64,000 nt of DNA, taken from an uncultured Lachnospiraceae bacterium (GTDB lineage Bacteria > Bacillota > Clostridia > Lachnospirales > Lachnospiraceae). Below are positions 1 through 8,791 of the stretch, in pieces. Within the stretch, counting starts at the first letter, position 1, and each line of letters begins with the position of its first letter. The notes under the pieces are model-generated. The model made no database searches and was not told the origin of the DNA. It saw only the letters and a program-made list of their open reading frames with translations. The stretch lies in NCBI GenBank assembly GCA_910577015.1, contig CAJTKU010000003.1, forward strand, positions 186,001-250,000. The letters are read 5' to 3'. The position numbers were made by a program, and so were the translations under genes.

Positions 1-510
1 AGAAAAACATATTGCACTTTGATTCCTATGGCTGTTACCGCGGGATATCTTTTCGCATTTTTGGGATACGATTTTTGCTTTTGGAATAGTGAAAATTTTG
101 GTGAAACATTAACGTCAATAATTACATTTGTATCAATCATAATAAGCCTTTTTGGCGTTCTTCTGACTATTCTTATATCGGCAAAAGATAATTCGGAATT
201 AATAAAATATTTTTTGCAAAAAGCAGACAAAAATGCTTTTATTAAAGCGATAAAGGAACTGATATTATGTGGTTTAAGCACGGTGATTGTGGCTGCTGTT
301 TTGTTTGGCTATGATATTTTAAACCATAATCTAGTAGCTCTCCTGATGGCAATAGGTATTTTCTGTCTAATAAGATTTTCAACGCTTACTTATCGTTTTA
401 CAAACATTTTGTTAATGCTCTTTGTGGGAGAAAAGAAAAAAATTGAAAAAAAGGAAGGCAAAACTATAAGTGATGAAGACCTTAACAAATTGAACCATAT
501 GATAGGTTAA
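1..510 (+). CDS. Integral membrane protein of unknown function, 5' end outside window
   Basis: The reading frame is open from base 1, so the gene probably starts upstream. The first in-window start codon is a TTG at 19 with no convincing ribosome binding site. The visible 160 or so residues contain about four hydrophobic segments (near residues 3-16, 33-52, 84-102 and 105-120 counted from the TTG). A short charged C-terminal tail rich in Lys and Glu follows. I recognise no family. The gene is noticeably A+T-rich compared with the housekeeping genes further on. It ends 30 bases before the end of a truncated glycoside hydrolase gene on the other strand, so it may belong to horizontally acquired DNA. 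Real coding is likely because the frame runs directly into a good terminator; function is unknown. Confidence 0.6.
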   Translation, partial: RKTYCTLIPMAVTAGYLFAFLGYDFCFWNSENFGETLTSIITFVSIIISLFGVLLTILISAKDNSELIKYFLQKADKNAFIKAIKELILCGLSTVIVAAVLFGYDILNHNLVALLMAIGIFCLIRFSTLTYRFTNILLMLFVGEKKKIEKKEGKTISDEDLNKLNHMIG

Positions 511-518
511 CCCAGTCA

Positions 519-549
519 AAAAAACCACTCTCACAAAAGAGTGGTTTTT
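519..549. terminator. Bidirectional intrinsic terminator
   Basis: The inverted repeat AAAACCACTCT / AGAGTGGTTTT has a 5-7 base loop. It ends in a T run on the plus strand and an equivalent run (A tract at 518-524) on the minus strand. It can therefore terminate both the membrane protein gene and the convergent hydrolase gene. Confidence 0.85.
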
Positions 550-578
550 CTATAAGTATTATACATATAACATCAATG

Positions 579-1304
579 TTAATATGTATAGCCCCACTCA
601 TACGTCATCAACAACACATAATCCGCTGCTGCTCCGAGTCTGGCGTAATCTTTTCCTGCATATAAAAGTCCGGTCTGGGTGTCGGAGGTCTTGGGCGCAA
701 GGGCAACGGAAACGGGATAGCCGAGCGCACTGATGCTCTCCTGCATATAGGCGACAAAATCTACAAAGGCATCCTTGTCTTCGGCAAGGATATATTCAAA
801 GTCAATATCGAGGCCCTCAAAGCCCCGTTCCGTTATCTGTGCCACGATGGCGTCCTTTAAACGTCTTCTGGCGTCCAAATCCCTTACAATTCGGCTAATC
901 AGGTTATTGTTAAAATTGCCGTCAGGACCGAAGGGGGTCAGGGTAAGAATAGGAGCGGTGTTGTATTCTTTGGCTAGGGTAATCATAAAAGTATCGTCGA
1001 GGACAGGCGGTATCAGTTCGCCTTCCGCGGTAAAACCGTAAGAAAAGACGTATAAGTATGACAGATAAGGAAGCGTCTGTGTGAGAACCTCCCTGTCGAT
1101 AAAAGGATAAGCGTAACCGCCGGTGTAAATACTGCGTTTGTTTTCCACAGCGCCTTCTTCAGTAGAGAGCAAAAGGGACTGTCCGACGGCAAGGCTGTAT
1201 GGGGAAGAAATCTGGTTGTTGTAAAGGATGGTGGAAACGGGGATGTTAAAGGCAGCAGCAATGCTGTCTACGGAGTCACCTTCTTTAACGGTATAAATTG
1301 TCAT
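579..1304 (-). CDS. LysM-GH18 cortex/peptidoglycan hydrolase (SleL/YaaH-like), C-terminally truncated
   Basis: The 241-residue product has one N-terminal LysM peptidoglycan-binding module (residues 1-47, YTVKEGDSVDSIA). A glycoside hydrolase family 18 domain begins near residue 58. The catalytic signature GLDIDFEY lies at residues 164-171 with Glu170 as acid/base, and the beta-6 motif LLMTYEWGY is present. YaaH/SleL-type enzymes are N-acetylglucosaminidases that cut spore-cortex peptidoglycan. The protein stops two residues after the beta-6 motif, so barrel strands beta-7 and beta-8, about 90-120 residues in relatives, are missing. It is either a broken gene or a junction with foreign DNA. 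The start follows a LysR gene on the same strand by 27 bases, with only a weak ribosome binding site. Confidence 0.8.
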   Translation of the reverse strand: MTIYTVKEGDSVDSIAAAFNIPVSTILYNNQISSPYSLAVGQSLLLSTEEGAVENKRSIYTGGYAYPFIDREVLTQTLPYLSYLYVFSYGFTAEGELIPPVLDDTFMITLAKEYNTAPILTLTPFGPDGNFNNNLISRIVRDLDARRRLKDAIVAQITERGFEGLDIDFEYILAEDKDAFVDFVAYMQESISALGYPVSVALAPKTSDTQTGLLYAGKDYARLGAAADYVLLMTYEWGYTY

Positions 1305-1331
1305 ATTGCACCATGATACAGGATATTTAAT

Positions 1332-2243
1332 TTAATATATGTCATCGGAAGGAAAATCGCCCATTCGGGCAAATTTTTTTTCTGCTATTTCCAAGAAATC
1401 TTTAAACAGGGCGGTTTTCTGCTGCTTCCGGTAGTGAATGCCGTACGAAAGACTCAGGGGGTAGGAAAACGGCACATAACAGAGGGATTTATCCCTCAGT
1501 GGTCTGATATCCATCAGCATGGTGATGCCCAGGCCTGCTTTTACCATGGTAAGCGCGGACTCGGAATTGTCACAAAAGTATAAGTCCTTATAAAAGTGGG
1601 AGTCCGCAAACGGTCTTTGAAATTCAAATAAAGTATGCGGAATGTGATGGGGCTCCTGTAATATCAATTTTTCTTTTTCCAAATCTTCGGCGGTGAGAAT
1701 CTCCTTATGGGCATGGGGATGAAATTTGGGCAGGACGCACATTAACTCTGCCTGCGTCAGTTCCTGATAAACGGTATTCTTTTTGGAATGGATTTCCGGC
1801 TTAAAGTCAAAAATGACATCCAGGGAACTGTCCTCCAGAAGATTTTCCAGGGAGCGGAACGGTACGGTACGCAAATTGGGGTGCAGGTTGGGGTATTTTT
1901 GTAAAAGCTCCTGCAAAATAGGTGGAAACAGCGCCAATTCCGTTGTGCTGTGGCAGCCGATGGAAAAAAACGACACGTTGGCGGAATCATAGTCGGAAAG
2001 CTTTGCCCTGGCGCTTCGCATAAGCTGCAGGATGTGTTGGGCGTCCGTCAGAAAGCGCAGTCCTTCCGGAGTCAGTTCCACAAGCCGGGTGGTTCGCTTG
2101 AACAGTTTAGTGCCCAGTTCATTTTCCAGCGTGTTAATCTGGTGGGTGACGGCCGGCTGCGTAATGTGCAGTTCTTCTGCAGCCCTTGCAAAATTCAGGT
2201 TGTTGGCAACGCTGGAGAAGCATTCCAGTTGTACTGTATTCAT
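1332..2243 (-). CDS. LysR-family transcriptional regulator
   Basis: This 303-residue protein has the standard LysR length. The winged HTH occupies residues 1-60 (FARAAEELHITQPAVTHQI, then LENELGTKLFKR), followed by a two-lobed effector-binding domain. It is transcribed divergently from an ABC exporter operon across a roughly 150-bp A+T-rich gap. That is the classical arrangement for a LysR protein that controls its neighbour and itself. It is probably co-transcribed with the truncated LysM-GH18 gene downstream. The effector cannot be inferred from sequence. Regulation of the ABC/MoxR operon is an inference from position only. Confidence 0.92.
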   Translation of the reverse strand: MNTVQLECFSSVANNLNFARAAEELHITQPAVTHQINTLENELGTKLFKRTTRLVELTPEGLRFLTDAQHILQLMRSARAKLSDYDSANVSFFSIGCHSTTELALFPPILQELLQKYPNLHPNLRTVPFRSLENLLEDSSLDVIFDFKPEIHSKKNTVYQELTQAELMCVLPKFHPHAHKEILTAEDLEKEKLILQEPHHIPHTLFEFQRPFADSHFYKDLYFCDNSESALTMVKAGLGITMLMDIRPLRDKSLCYVPFSYPLSLSYGIHYRKQQKTALFKDFLEIAEKKFARMGDFPSDDIY

Positions 2244-2392
2244 AGCAAATCCTTTCTTTAATATAATATTAATAAAAGTATTTAATTAATAATAACATTT
2301 TTTGAATTCACACGCAATCAAAACTGCGTTACAGTAAATATGATGAGTTCAATCTGACTTTTGTTGTATGAAGTCATGTGGAGGAAAGTATT
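2244..2392. promoter_or_regulatory. Divergent LysR / ABC-operon control region
   Basis: This A+T-rich gap separates divergent start codons and holds several ATTAAT-like runs and TTAATTAA-type palindromic tracts around 2262-2300. A LysR operator (T-N11-A) would be expected here, but I cannot single one out. The ribosome binding site GTGGAGGAAAG at 2378-2388 fixes the ABC gene start at ATG 2393 rather than at the upstream GTG 2378. Confidence 0.45.
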
Positions 2393-4144
2393 ATGGTTCG
2401 GACAATTTTAAAACAGATAAAGCAATACAGAAAGCCATCCATGCTGACGCCGCTGTTTGCGGCGCTGGAGGTTGTGATGGAGGTGCTGATTCCCTTTGTT
2501 ACGGCTGCCATCGTGGATAAGGGCATCAATAAAGGAAACCTGCAGGCGGTATACAGGTATGGAGCCCTGATGCTGCTGCTTGCAATGTGCAGTCTGCTTT
2601 TCGGCATACTTGCCGGAAAATATGCTGCGGCAGCGTCCTCGGGGCTGGCGTGTAACTTAAGGAACAGCATGTACGAAAATATCCAGCGGTTTTCTTTTTC
2701 CAACATAGACAAATTCAGCACGGCGGGACTGGTAACCCGTATGACTACGGATGTGACAAACCTGCAGAATGCATTTCAGATGGTAATCCGTATTGCGGTC
2801 CGGGCGCCCCTTATGCTAATCTGCAGTTTGTGCATGTGTCTGTTTATCAGCGTAAAGATGAGCATGATATTTTTGGTTGCCATCGTTTTTTTGTCAGTAT
2901 TTTTGATTGTTATTATGCTGACGGTCATGAAGATTTTTGATGTGGTATTTAAAAAATATGATGAATTAAATGCCAGCGTGCAGGAAAACATGACTGCCAT
3001 ACGTGTGGTGAAATCTTTTGTGCGGGAGGATTATGAAAAGAAAAAATTCTCCGACGCCGCAAACAGGCTTTATAAGCTGTTTGTAAAGGCGGAAGGGATA
3101 CTGGCTTTCAACAATCCCATCATGATGATTACCATATACGGATGTGTGCTTGCGCTGTCATGGTTTGGCGCCAAATTTGTCATAGCGGGCGAATTACAGA
3201 CGGGAGAGCTGTTTTCCATGTTCAGTTATATCATGGGCATACTGATGTCCCTGATGATGCTGTCCATGATATTTGTGATGCTTACCATGAGCGCTGCCAG
3301 CGGCAGGCGTATTGCGGAGGTTTTAAATGAAGAACCGGATTTGAAGAACGGGGAGGCTCCTGTTTTTGAAATTCCCGACGGCAGGATTGACTTCAACCAT
3401 GTGTCATTTGCTTATCGGCAGGGAAGCGGCAAAGAAACCCTGCAAGGGATTGAGCTGCATATAAAATCCGGGGAAACGATTGGCGTTATCGGCGGAACCG
3501 GCTGTGGAAAATCCAGTCTGGTAAATCTTATCAGCCGCCTCTATGATGTGACGGAAGGCTCCGTATGCGTGGGCGGACTGGATGTCAGGGAATATGATAT
3601 GGAGGCGCTTCGGAACAATGTGTCCGTGGTGCTTCAAAAAAATGTCCTGTTTTCCGGTACGATTCTGGATAACCTGCGCTGGGGCAATGAAAATGCCACC
3701 GAGGAAGAGTGCCGGGAGGCATGCATACAGGCCTGTGCGGATGAATTTATACAGCAGTTTCCCGATAAATACCATACTTATATAGAACAGGGCGGTACGA
3801 ATGTGTCAGGAGGGCAAAAGCAAAGGCTCTGCATTGCAAGGGCGCTCTTAAAGAAACCGAAGATTTTGATTCTGGATGATTCCACCAGTGCGGTGGATAC
3901 GGCAACGGACGCGAAAATCAGGAAAGCGTTTGCCGAGAGCATACCGGGCACCACTAAGATTATCATTGCGCAGCGTATTTCCAGTGTGCAGGAGGCTGAC
4001 AGGATTTTGGTGATGGAGGGCGGAAAAATTGGCGGTCTCGGCACCCACGAAGAGCTGCTTTCCACCAATGACATTTACCGGGAAATATATGAGACGCAGG
4101 TAAAAGGCGGAGGAGATTTCGACCAGGCAGGAGGTGAGCGCTGA
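2393..4144 (+). CDS. ABC exporter half-transporter, degenerate-site subunit
   Basis: The 583-residue half-transporter has an N-terminal six-helix type IV transmembrane domain (about 1-300) and a C-terminal nucleotide-binding domain. Walker A GGTGCGKSS lies near residue 367 and the signature VSGGQKQR is normal. After Walker B the catalytic Glu is replaced by Asp (LILDDSTSAVD, near 490), and the switch His is replaced by Gln (IIIAQRIS, near 523). These changes mark the catalytically weak site of a heterodimeric exporter of the TM287/288 or BmrCD type. The stop codon overlaps the start of the partner gene by one base, which supports translational coupling. Substrates of such pairs are usually drugs, lipids or peptides; none can be assigned here. 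Confidence 0.92.
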   Translation: MVRTILKQIKQYRKPSMLTPLFAALEVVMEVLIPFVTAAIVDKGINKGNLQAVYRYGALMLLLAMCSLLFGILAGKYAAAASSGLACNLRNSMYENIQRFSFSNIDKFSTAGLVTRMTTDVTNLQNAFQMVIRIAVRAPLMLICSLCMCLFISVKMSMIFLVAIVFLSVFLIVIMLTVMKIFDVVFKKYDELNASVQENMTAIRVVKSFVREDYEKKKFSDAANRLYKLFVKAEGILAFNNPIMMITIYGCVLALSWFGAKFVIAGELQTGELFSMFSYIMGILMSLMMLSMIFVMLTMSAASGRRIAEVLNEEPDLKNGEAPVFEIPDGRIDFNHVSFAYRQGSGKETLQGIELHIKSGETIGVIGGTGCGKSSLVNLISRLYDVTEGSVCVGGLDVREYDMEALRNNVSVVLQKNVLFSGTILDNLRWGNENATEEECREACIQACADEFIQQFPDKYHTYIEQGGTNVSGGQKQRLCIARALLKKPKILILDDSTSAVDTATDAKIRKAFAESIPGTTKIIIAQRISSVQEADRILVMEGGKIGGLGTHEELLSTNDIYREIYETQVKGGGDFDQAGGER

Positions 4145-5982
4145 TGAAACGGGTATTACAGTATCTTTTTAAATATTATAAAGGTTCCATGCTGGTTGTG
4201 ATTGTCTGTATCATCATTGCAGCGGTGGCTGATTTATACGGGCTGACCTTTATGAAGACTCTGATAGACGACTATATAGCGCCCATGCTGACAACCCCCA
4301 ATCCTGATTTTGGCGGACTGGCAAAGGCGATGATACAGATGGCGGTTATTTTTGGCATCGGCATCATAAGCGCGTATACCTTCAACCGTATCATGGTAAA
4401 TGTGGGGCAGGGAACCCTGCGTAATTTGAGAATAGAACTGTTCCACCATATGGAATCTCTGCCGATAAAGTATTTTGACACCCATGCCCACGGGGATATC
4501 ATGTCGGTCTACACAAATGACGTAGATACCCTCAGACAGTTAATCAGCCAGAGCATTCCGCAGGTTATCAATTCGGCGGTAAGCATCGTCACGGTGTTTT
4601 TTGGTATGGTTGTCATGAACATTCCACTTACGGCGCTGGCGCTTTTTATGGTGGGCGTCATGCTGTTTACCACAAAGAAAATCGGCAGTAAGTCAGGATT
4701 TTATTTCGGAGCCCAGCAAAAGGCGCTTGGCAGGGTCAACGGCTATATTGAAGAGATGATGGAAGGCCAGAAAGTGGTTAAGGTATTCTGCCACGAGGAA
4801 AAGAGTTTCGCGGAATTTAAGGAAATCAATGAAAAACTAAGGGACAGTGCGGACAACGCCAATAAGTTTGCCAATATTATGATGCCCATAAACGGCAATA
4901 TCGGCAATATCAGCTATGTGCTATGTGCCGTTGTCGGCGCCGTGATGACGGTAAACGGATGGTCGGGTCTGACGCTGGGCGCCCTTGTGTCATTTCTCAC
5001 CCTGAATAAGAACTTTTCCAGACCCATAACCCAGATAAGCCAGCAGCTCAATTCCATTGTGATGGCGCAGGCAGGAGCCAACCGCGTATTTGAACTGATG
5101 GACGCCGAGCCGGAAACGGATAACGGTTATGTGGAACTGGTGAACGTTAAGAGAAACGCTGACCAGACACTGACAGAGGTGTCGGAAAGGACGGGGCTTT
5201 GGGCTTGGAAGCATCCCCATCAGGCAGACGGCACCATAACCTATACGGAACTTATGGGGAATGTGGAGTTTAACGATGTGGATTTTGGGTACGATGATAA
5301 AAAAATGGTGCTTCACAACATTAAGATGTTTGCCACACCGGGACAGAAGATTGCCTTTGTGGGAAGCACCGGCGCAGGTAAAACCACGATAACCAACCTG
5401 ATAAACCGTTTCTATGATATTCAGGACGGAAAAATCCGTTATGACGGCATCAATATCAACAAAATCAAAAAAGAGGATTTACGCCGCTCGTTGGGAGTGG
5501 TGCTGCAGGATACCCATCTGTTTACGGGCACCGTCATGGACAATATCCGTTACGGAAGGCTCGAGGCAACGGATGAAGAATGTATCGCCGCTGCAAAGCT
5601 TGCCAATGCGGACGACTTTATCATCCGCCTGCCGGAGGGCTATCAGACCATGCTGACAGGGGACGGCAGCAACTTAAGTCAGGGACAGAGGCAGCTTCTC
5701 GCCATTGCAAGGGCGGCTGTGGCAGACCCGCCGGTATTGATTTTGGATGAGGCGACCTCCTCCATAGATACCCGTACCGAGAGCCTTGTGCAGCAGGGTA
5801 TGGATAGGCTGATGCAGGGCAGGACTACGTTTGTCATTGCCCACAGGCTTTCCACCATCCGCAACGCCGACTGTATCATGGTTATGGAACAGGGGCGGAT
5901 TATAGAAAGGGGCAGCCATGATGAACTGATAGCGGAACAGGGAAGGTATTACCAGCTTTACACCGGAAACTTTGCATCTTAG
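4144..5982 (+). CDS. ABC exporter half-transporter, catalytic-site partner
   Basis: This 612-residue half-transporter is translationally coupled to the preceding subunit (TGATG overlap, GGAGGTGAGC ribosome binding site). It has six transmembrane helices and then a nucleotide-binding domain with canonical Walker A (GSTGAGKTT, near residue 406), Walker B with Glu (LILDEATSSID) and switch His (IAHRLS). Its signature motif is LSQGQ instead of LSGGQ. In the heterodimer this altered signature faces the altered Walker B of the partner, so all three substitutions fall in the same ATP site. A linker of about 45 residues (331-375, rich in charged and Trp residues) between the two domains makes it longer than its partner. 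Transport direction is inferred to be outward from family. Confidence 0.92.
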   Translation: MKRVLQYLFKYYKGSMLVVIVCIIIAAVADLYGLTFMKTLIDDYIAPMLTTPNPDFGGLAKAMIQMAVIFGIGIISAYTFNRIMVNVGQGTLRNLRIELFHHMESLPIKYFDTHAHGDIMSVYTNDVDTLRQLISQSIPQVINSAVSIVTVFFGMVVMNIPLTALALFMVGVMLFTTKKIGSKSGFYFGAQQKALGRVNGYIEEMMEGQKVVKVFCHEEKSFAEFKEINEKLRDSADNANKFANIMMPINGNIGNISYVLCAVVGAVMTVNGWSGLTLGALVSFLTLNKNFSRPITQISQQLNSIVMAQAGANRVFELMDAEPETDNGYVELVNVKRNADQTLTEVSERTGLWAWKHPHQADGTITYTELMGNVEFNDVDFGYDDKKMVLHNIKMFATPGQKIAFVGSTGAGKTTITNLINRFYDIQDGKIRYDGININKIKKEDLRRSLGVVLQDTHLFTGTVMDNIRYGRLEATDEECIAAAKLANADDFIIRLPEGYQTMLTGDGSNLSQGQRQLLAIARAAVADPPVLILDEATSSIDTRTESLVQQGMDRLMQGRTTFVIAHRLSTIRNADCIMVMEQGRIIERGSHDELIAEQGRYYQLYTGNFAS

Positions 5983-5995
5983 AAGGAAGGCGCAC

Positions 5996-7282
5996 ATGGC
6001 AGAAGACAAGGACAGGAAAAGGGAAAAACTGGCGGAGGACATTCTGCTGCTTGCAAGGGATACCATTGTGGTGCAGTTCCGTTTTCTGGACGCCGCAGTC
6101 AATAAAATGACGTTAGTGTCAAGGCCTGGCATTAACGGCGTGATGACGGACGGCAGGGCTTTTTATTATGATGCTGCATATCTTTTGGACGCATATAAAA
6201 AGGAAGCGGCGTCCGCTGCCAGAATGTACCTGCATCTGCTGCTTCACTGTATTTTCAGCCACTGGTTCGGTTACGGAAAACTGGAGGAAGGCCTGTGGGA
6301 TTTGGCGGCGGATATCGCTGTGGAGGAAACCATATTATCCATGGATTTGCCGGGGCTTTCCTTAGAGCGTGACCGGGAAGCCAGGCAGCAGCTGCAAAGG
6401 CTCAGACAGCAGATTCCGGCGCTTACGGCAGAAAAAATATACCGGTATTTTAAGCTGAATAGTCCCTCTAAGGATTATGAAAAGGAACTGAAACGGCTCT
6501 TTTTTGTAGACAGGCACGATAGCTGGAGGATAAAGGAAATTCCCGAACCGTCCAGGGAAGAATGGAAAAAAATAAGCGAGCGCGTAAAAGCGGATTTAAA
6601 ATCCTTTTCCCGTGGGAAGACAGGGGAGGAGAGCCTGCAAAAAAATTTGGCGAACGCCACGAAGGATAGGTATGACTACTCGGACCTCTTAAAAAAGTTT
6701 GTCACGATGGGGGAGGACATCAGTCCAAGCGAGGATGAATTTGACTATATCTATTACACCTACGGATTGGAGCAATATGGCAACATGCCTTTGATAGAGC
6801 CTTTAGAGTACAGGGAGAGCAGAAAGATAAAGGAGTTTGTGATTGCCCTTGATACCTCCGCATCCTGCAGGGGGCCCATCGTCAAAGGATTTATTAACAA
6901 AACGTACTCCCTGCTCAAAGGGGCGGAGAACTTTTTTACCAAAGTGAACGTGCATATCATACAATGTGACAATGAGGTCAGGAGCGACACAAAAATCACC
7001 TGTGATGAGGATTTTGACGTATTTTTAAAGGAAGGAAAGCTGACCGGATTTGGCGCGACTGATTTTAGGCCGGTGTTTACTTATGTGGACGAACTGGTGG
7101 AAGAGGGAGAGTTTGAAAACCTGAAGGGACTGATTTATTTTACGGACGGGTACGGACTTTATCCCGAAAAAATGCCCGGCTATGACGTTATTTTTGCATT
7201 TTTGAACGAGGATGAGGGTAGGCCTCCCGTGCCGGTATGGGCCATTCGCGCCGTAATCGAGGAAGAAGAATTGGAGAACTGA
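5996..7282 (+). CDS. VWA-like / DUF2201-type protein with metallopeptidase-like N-terminus
   Basis: The 428-residue protein starts at ATG 5996, chosen over an in-frame ATG at 5972 because GAAGGAAGG lies just upstream. The N-terminal half resembles the putative metallopeptidase region of COG3864/DUF2201 proteins. Its His pair is H80-L-L-L-H84, so the usual catalytic Glu of HExxH is Leu. The C-terminal domain is VWA-like with an intact MIDAS start, Asp286-Thr-Ser-Ala-Ser290, and a later GATDF segment. Such proteins typically pair with a MoxR AAA+ ATPase, and one lies 3 bases downstream. The pair probably acts as a chaperone or metal-insertion machine on a client. The client is not evident, though the exporter genes upstream are candidates by position. 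Confidence 0.85.
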   Translation: MAEDKDRKREKLAEDILLLARDTIVVQFRFLDAAVNKMTLVSRPGINGVMTDGRAFYYDAAYLLDAYKKEAASAARMYLHLLLHCIFSHWFGYGKLEEGLWDLAADIAVEETILSMDLPGLSLERDREARQQLQRLRQQIPALTAEKIYRYFKLNSPSKDYEKELKRLFFVDRHDSWRIKEIPEPSREEWKKISERVKADLKSFSRGKTGEESLQKNLANATKDRYDYSDLLKKFVTMGEDISPSEDEFDYIYYTYGLEQYGNMPLIEPLEYRESRKIKEFVIALDTSASCRGPIVKGFINKTYSLLKGAENFFTKVNVHIIQCDNEVRSDTKITCDEDFDVFLKEGKLTGFGATDFRPVFTYVDELVEEGEFENLKGLIYFTDGYGLYPEKMPGYDVIFAFLNEDEGRPPVPVWAIRAVIEEEELEN

Positions 7283-7285
7283 GCT

Positions 7286-8779
7286 ATGAATATCAGACAG
7301 GCAAAGGATTATATCAAGGATTCCGTGAGGTTATATTTGAAGAAAGATGGGGAAGGGGAATACCGAATCCCCATTATGCGCCAGCGGCCCATATTTCTGC
7401 TGGGAGCGCCCGGCATCGGCAAGACGGCCATCATGGAACAGATTGCGGAAGAACTGGGCATCGCTCTGGTTTCCTATTCCATGACGCACCACACCAGGCA
7501 GTCGGCTTTGGGACTGCCCGTTATCCGTCACAGGGAATTTGACGGCATGGAGTATGATGTGTCCGAATATACCATGAGCGAAATCATTGCCTCCATATAC
7601 GAAACCATGGAAGAAAGCGGAGTCAGGGAGGGCATTCTGTTTCTGGATGAAATTAACTGTGTATCGGAAACACTGGCGCCCTCCATGCTGCAGTTTCTGC
7701 AATACAAAGTGTTTGGCAGGCACCGGGTGCCGGACGGCTGGGTGATAGTGACGGCGGGCAACCCGCCGGAGTATAACAAGTCTGTCAGGGATTTTGACGT
7801 GGTGACTTACGACAGGCTCAGGGTGCTGGAGGTGGAAGCCGATTACGGCGCATGGAAAGCATATGCGCAGGAAAAAGGCATCCATCCGGCAATACTGCAG
7901 TTTTTAGAGTTAAAGAAAGAGTATTTTTACCATATCGAAACTACAGTCAAGGGCAGGCTGTACGTGACTGCCAGAGGCTGGGAGGATTTGTCGGAAGTCA
8001 TAAAGCTTGCCGAAGAAGAAGGCGGCGCTGTAGATGAAACCCTTGTGGGGCAGTTTTTGAGAAATGACGCTATTGTCAGGGAGTTTACCGCCTATTACGA
8101 TTTATACAATAAATATAAAAAGGATTACCATATCCCCGAAATCCTGAACGGACAGATAGCGGCTCCGGCAGTGGAACGGGCGAAAGCGGCGGCCTTTGAT
8201 GAAAGACTTTCCCTTTTGGGAATGCTGATTGACAAGGTGCAGGGGGAAATCCGGGAAAACATGGAACTGGGAGACTGTCTGGGCGAGCTGGTTGCGCCCT
8301 TGAAGGCCCTGCAGGGAAAAGATGCGGCACAGGTTTCGGCGCTTTTGGAAAAATACGGGCAGACGAAGGAAAAGCAGCTTTACAGCAGGGAGCGCGCAGG
8401 CGCGCTTTCAGCGGCTGGGAAGAAAAAGGAAAAGTATATTCTGCGGTTTTACGGCGAGGCAAACAGGGAACTTGTGAAAAGGCCGGAAGAAATGCCGTTT
8501 GCAGTCGTGAAACAGTTGTTTGACGAAAGGGTGGCAGGTATGAAGGAGGAAACCTCCCGCATACAGGAAAGGCTTCACGCCCTGTTTACATTCGTGGAAA
8601 AAGCATTTGAGGAAGGCAATGAGATGTTGATATTGGTGACAGAACTGACTGCCGGTACGAGGAGCGCGGAATTTATTGCCAGGTTTGGCTGTCCGGATTA
8701 TCAAAGACATAATGAAAAACTGATGTTGTCCGAAAGACAGGTTCAGATGCAGAAAGCCATTGCGGAATTGGAAATATAA
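7286..8779 (+). CDS. MoxR-type AAA+ ATPase
   Basis: This 497-residue protein has an N-terminal AAA+ module with Walker A GAPGIGKT at residues 40-47 and Walker B ILFLDEIN near 115-122. A sensor-1 segment VIVTAGNPPEYN follows. The C-terminal 200 residues are helical and charged. The ATPase core matches the MoxR group, which works with VWA-domain partners to remodel or activate protein complexes. It starts 3 bases after the VWA-like gene and 12 bases before a leucine-rich-repeat gene, so the three are almost certainly one transcript. The long C-terminal extension exceeds the usual 300-350 residue MoxR length. It may be a family-specific substrate or partner domain. Confidence 0.9.
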   Translation: MNIRQAKDYIKDSVRLYLKKDGEGEYRIPIMRQRPIFLLGAPGIGKTAIMEQIAEELGIALVSYSMTHHTRQSALGLPVIRHREFDGMEYDVSEYTMSEIIASIYETMEESGVREGILFLDEINCVSETLAPSMLQFLQYKVFGRHRVPDGWVIVTAGNPPEYNKSVRDFDVVTYDRLRVLEVEADYGAWKAYAQEKGIHPAILQFLELKKEYFYHIETTVKGRLYVTARGWEDLSEVIKLAEEEGGAVDETLVGQFLRNDAIVREFTAYYDLYNKYKKDYHIPEILNGQIAAPAVERAKAAAFDERLSLLGMLIDKVQGEIRENMELGDCLGELVAPLKALQGKDAAQVSALLEKYGQTKEKQLYSRERAGALSAAGKKKEKYILRFYGEANRELVKRPEEMPFAVVKQLFDERVAGMKEETSRIQERLHALFTFVEKAFEEGNEMLILVTELTAGTRSAEFIARFGCPDYQRHNEKLMLSERQVQMQKAIAELEI

Positions 8780-8791
8780 GAAAGGGCAGAT

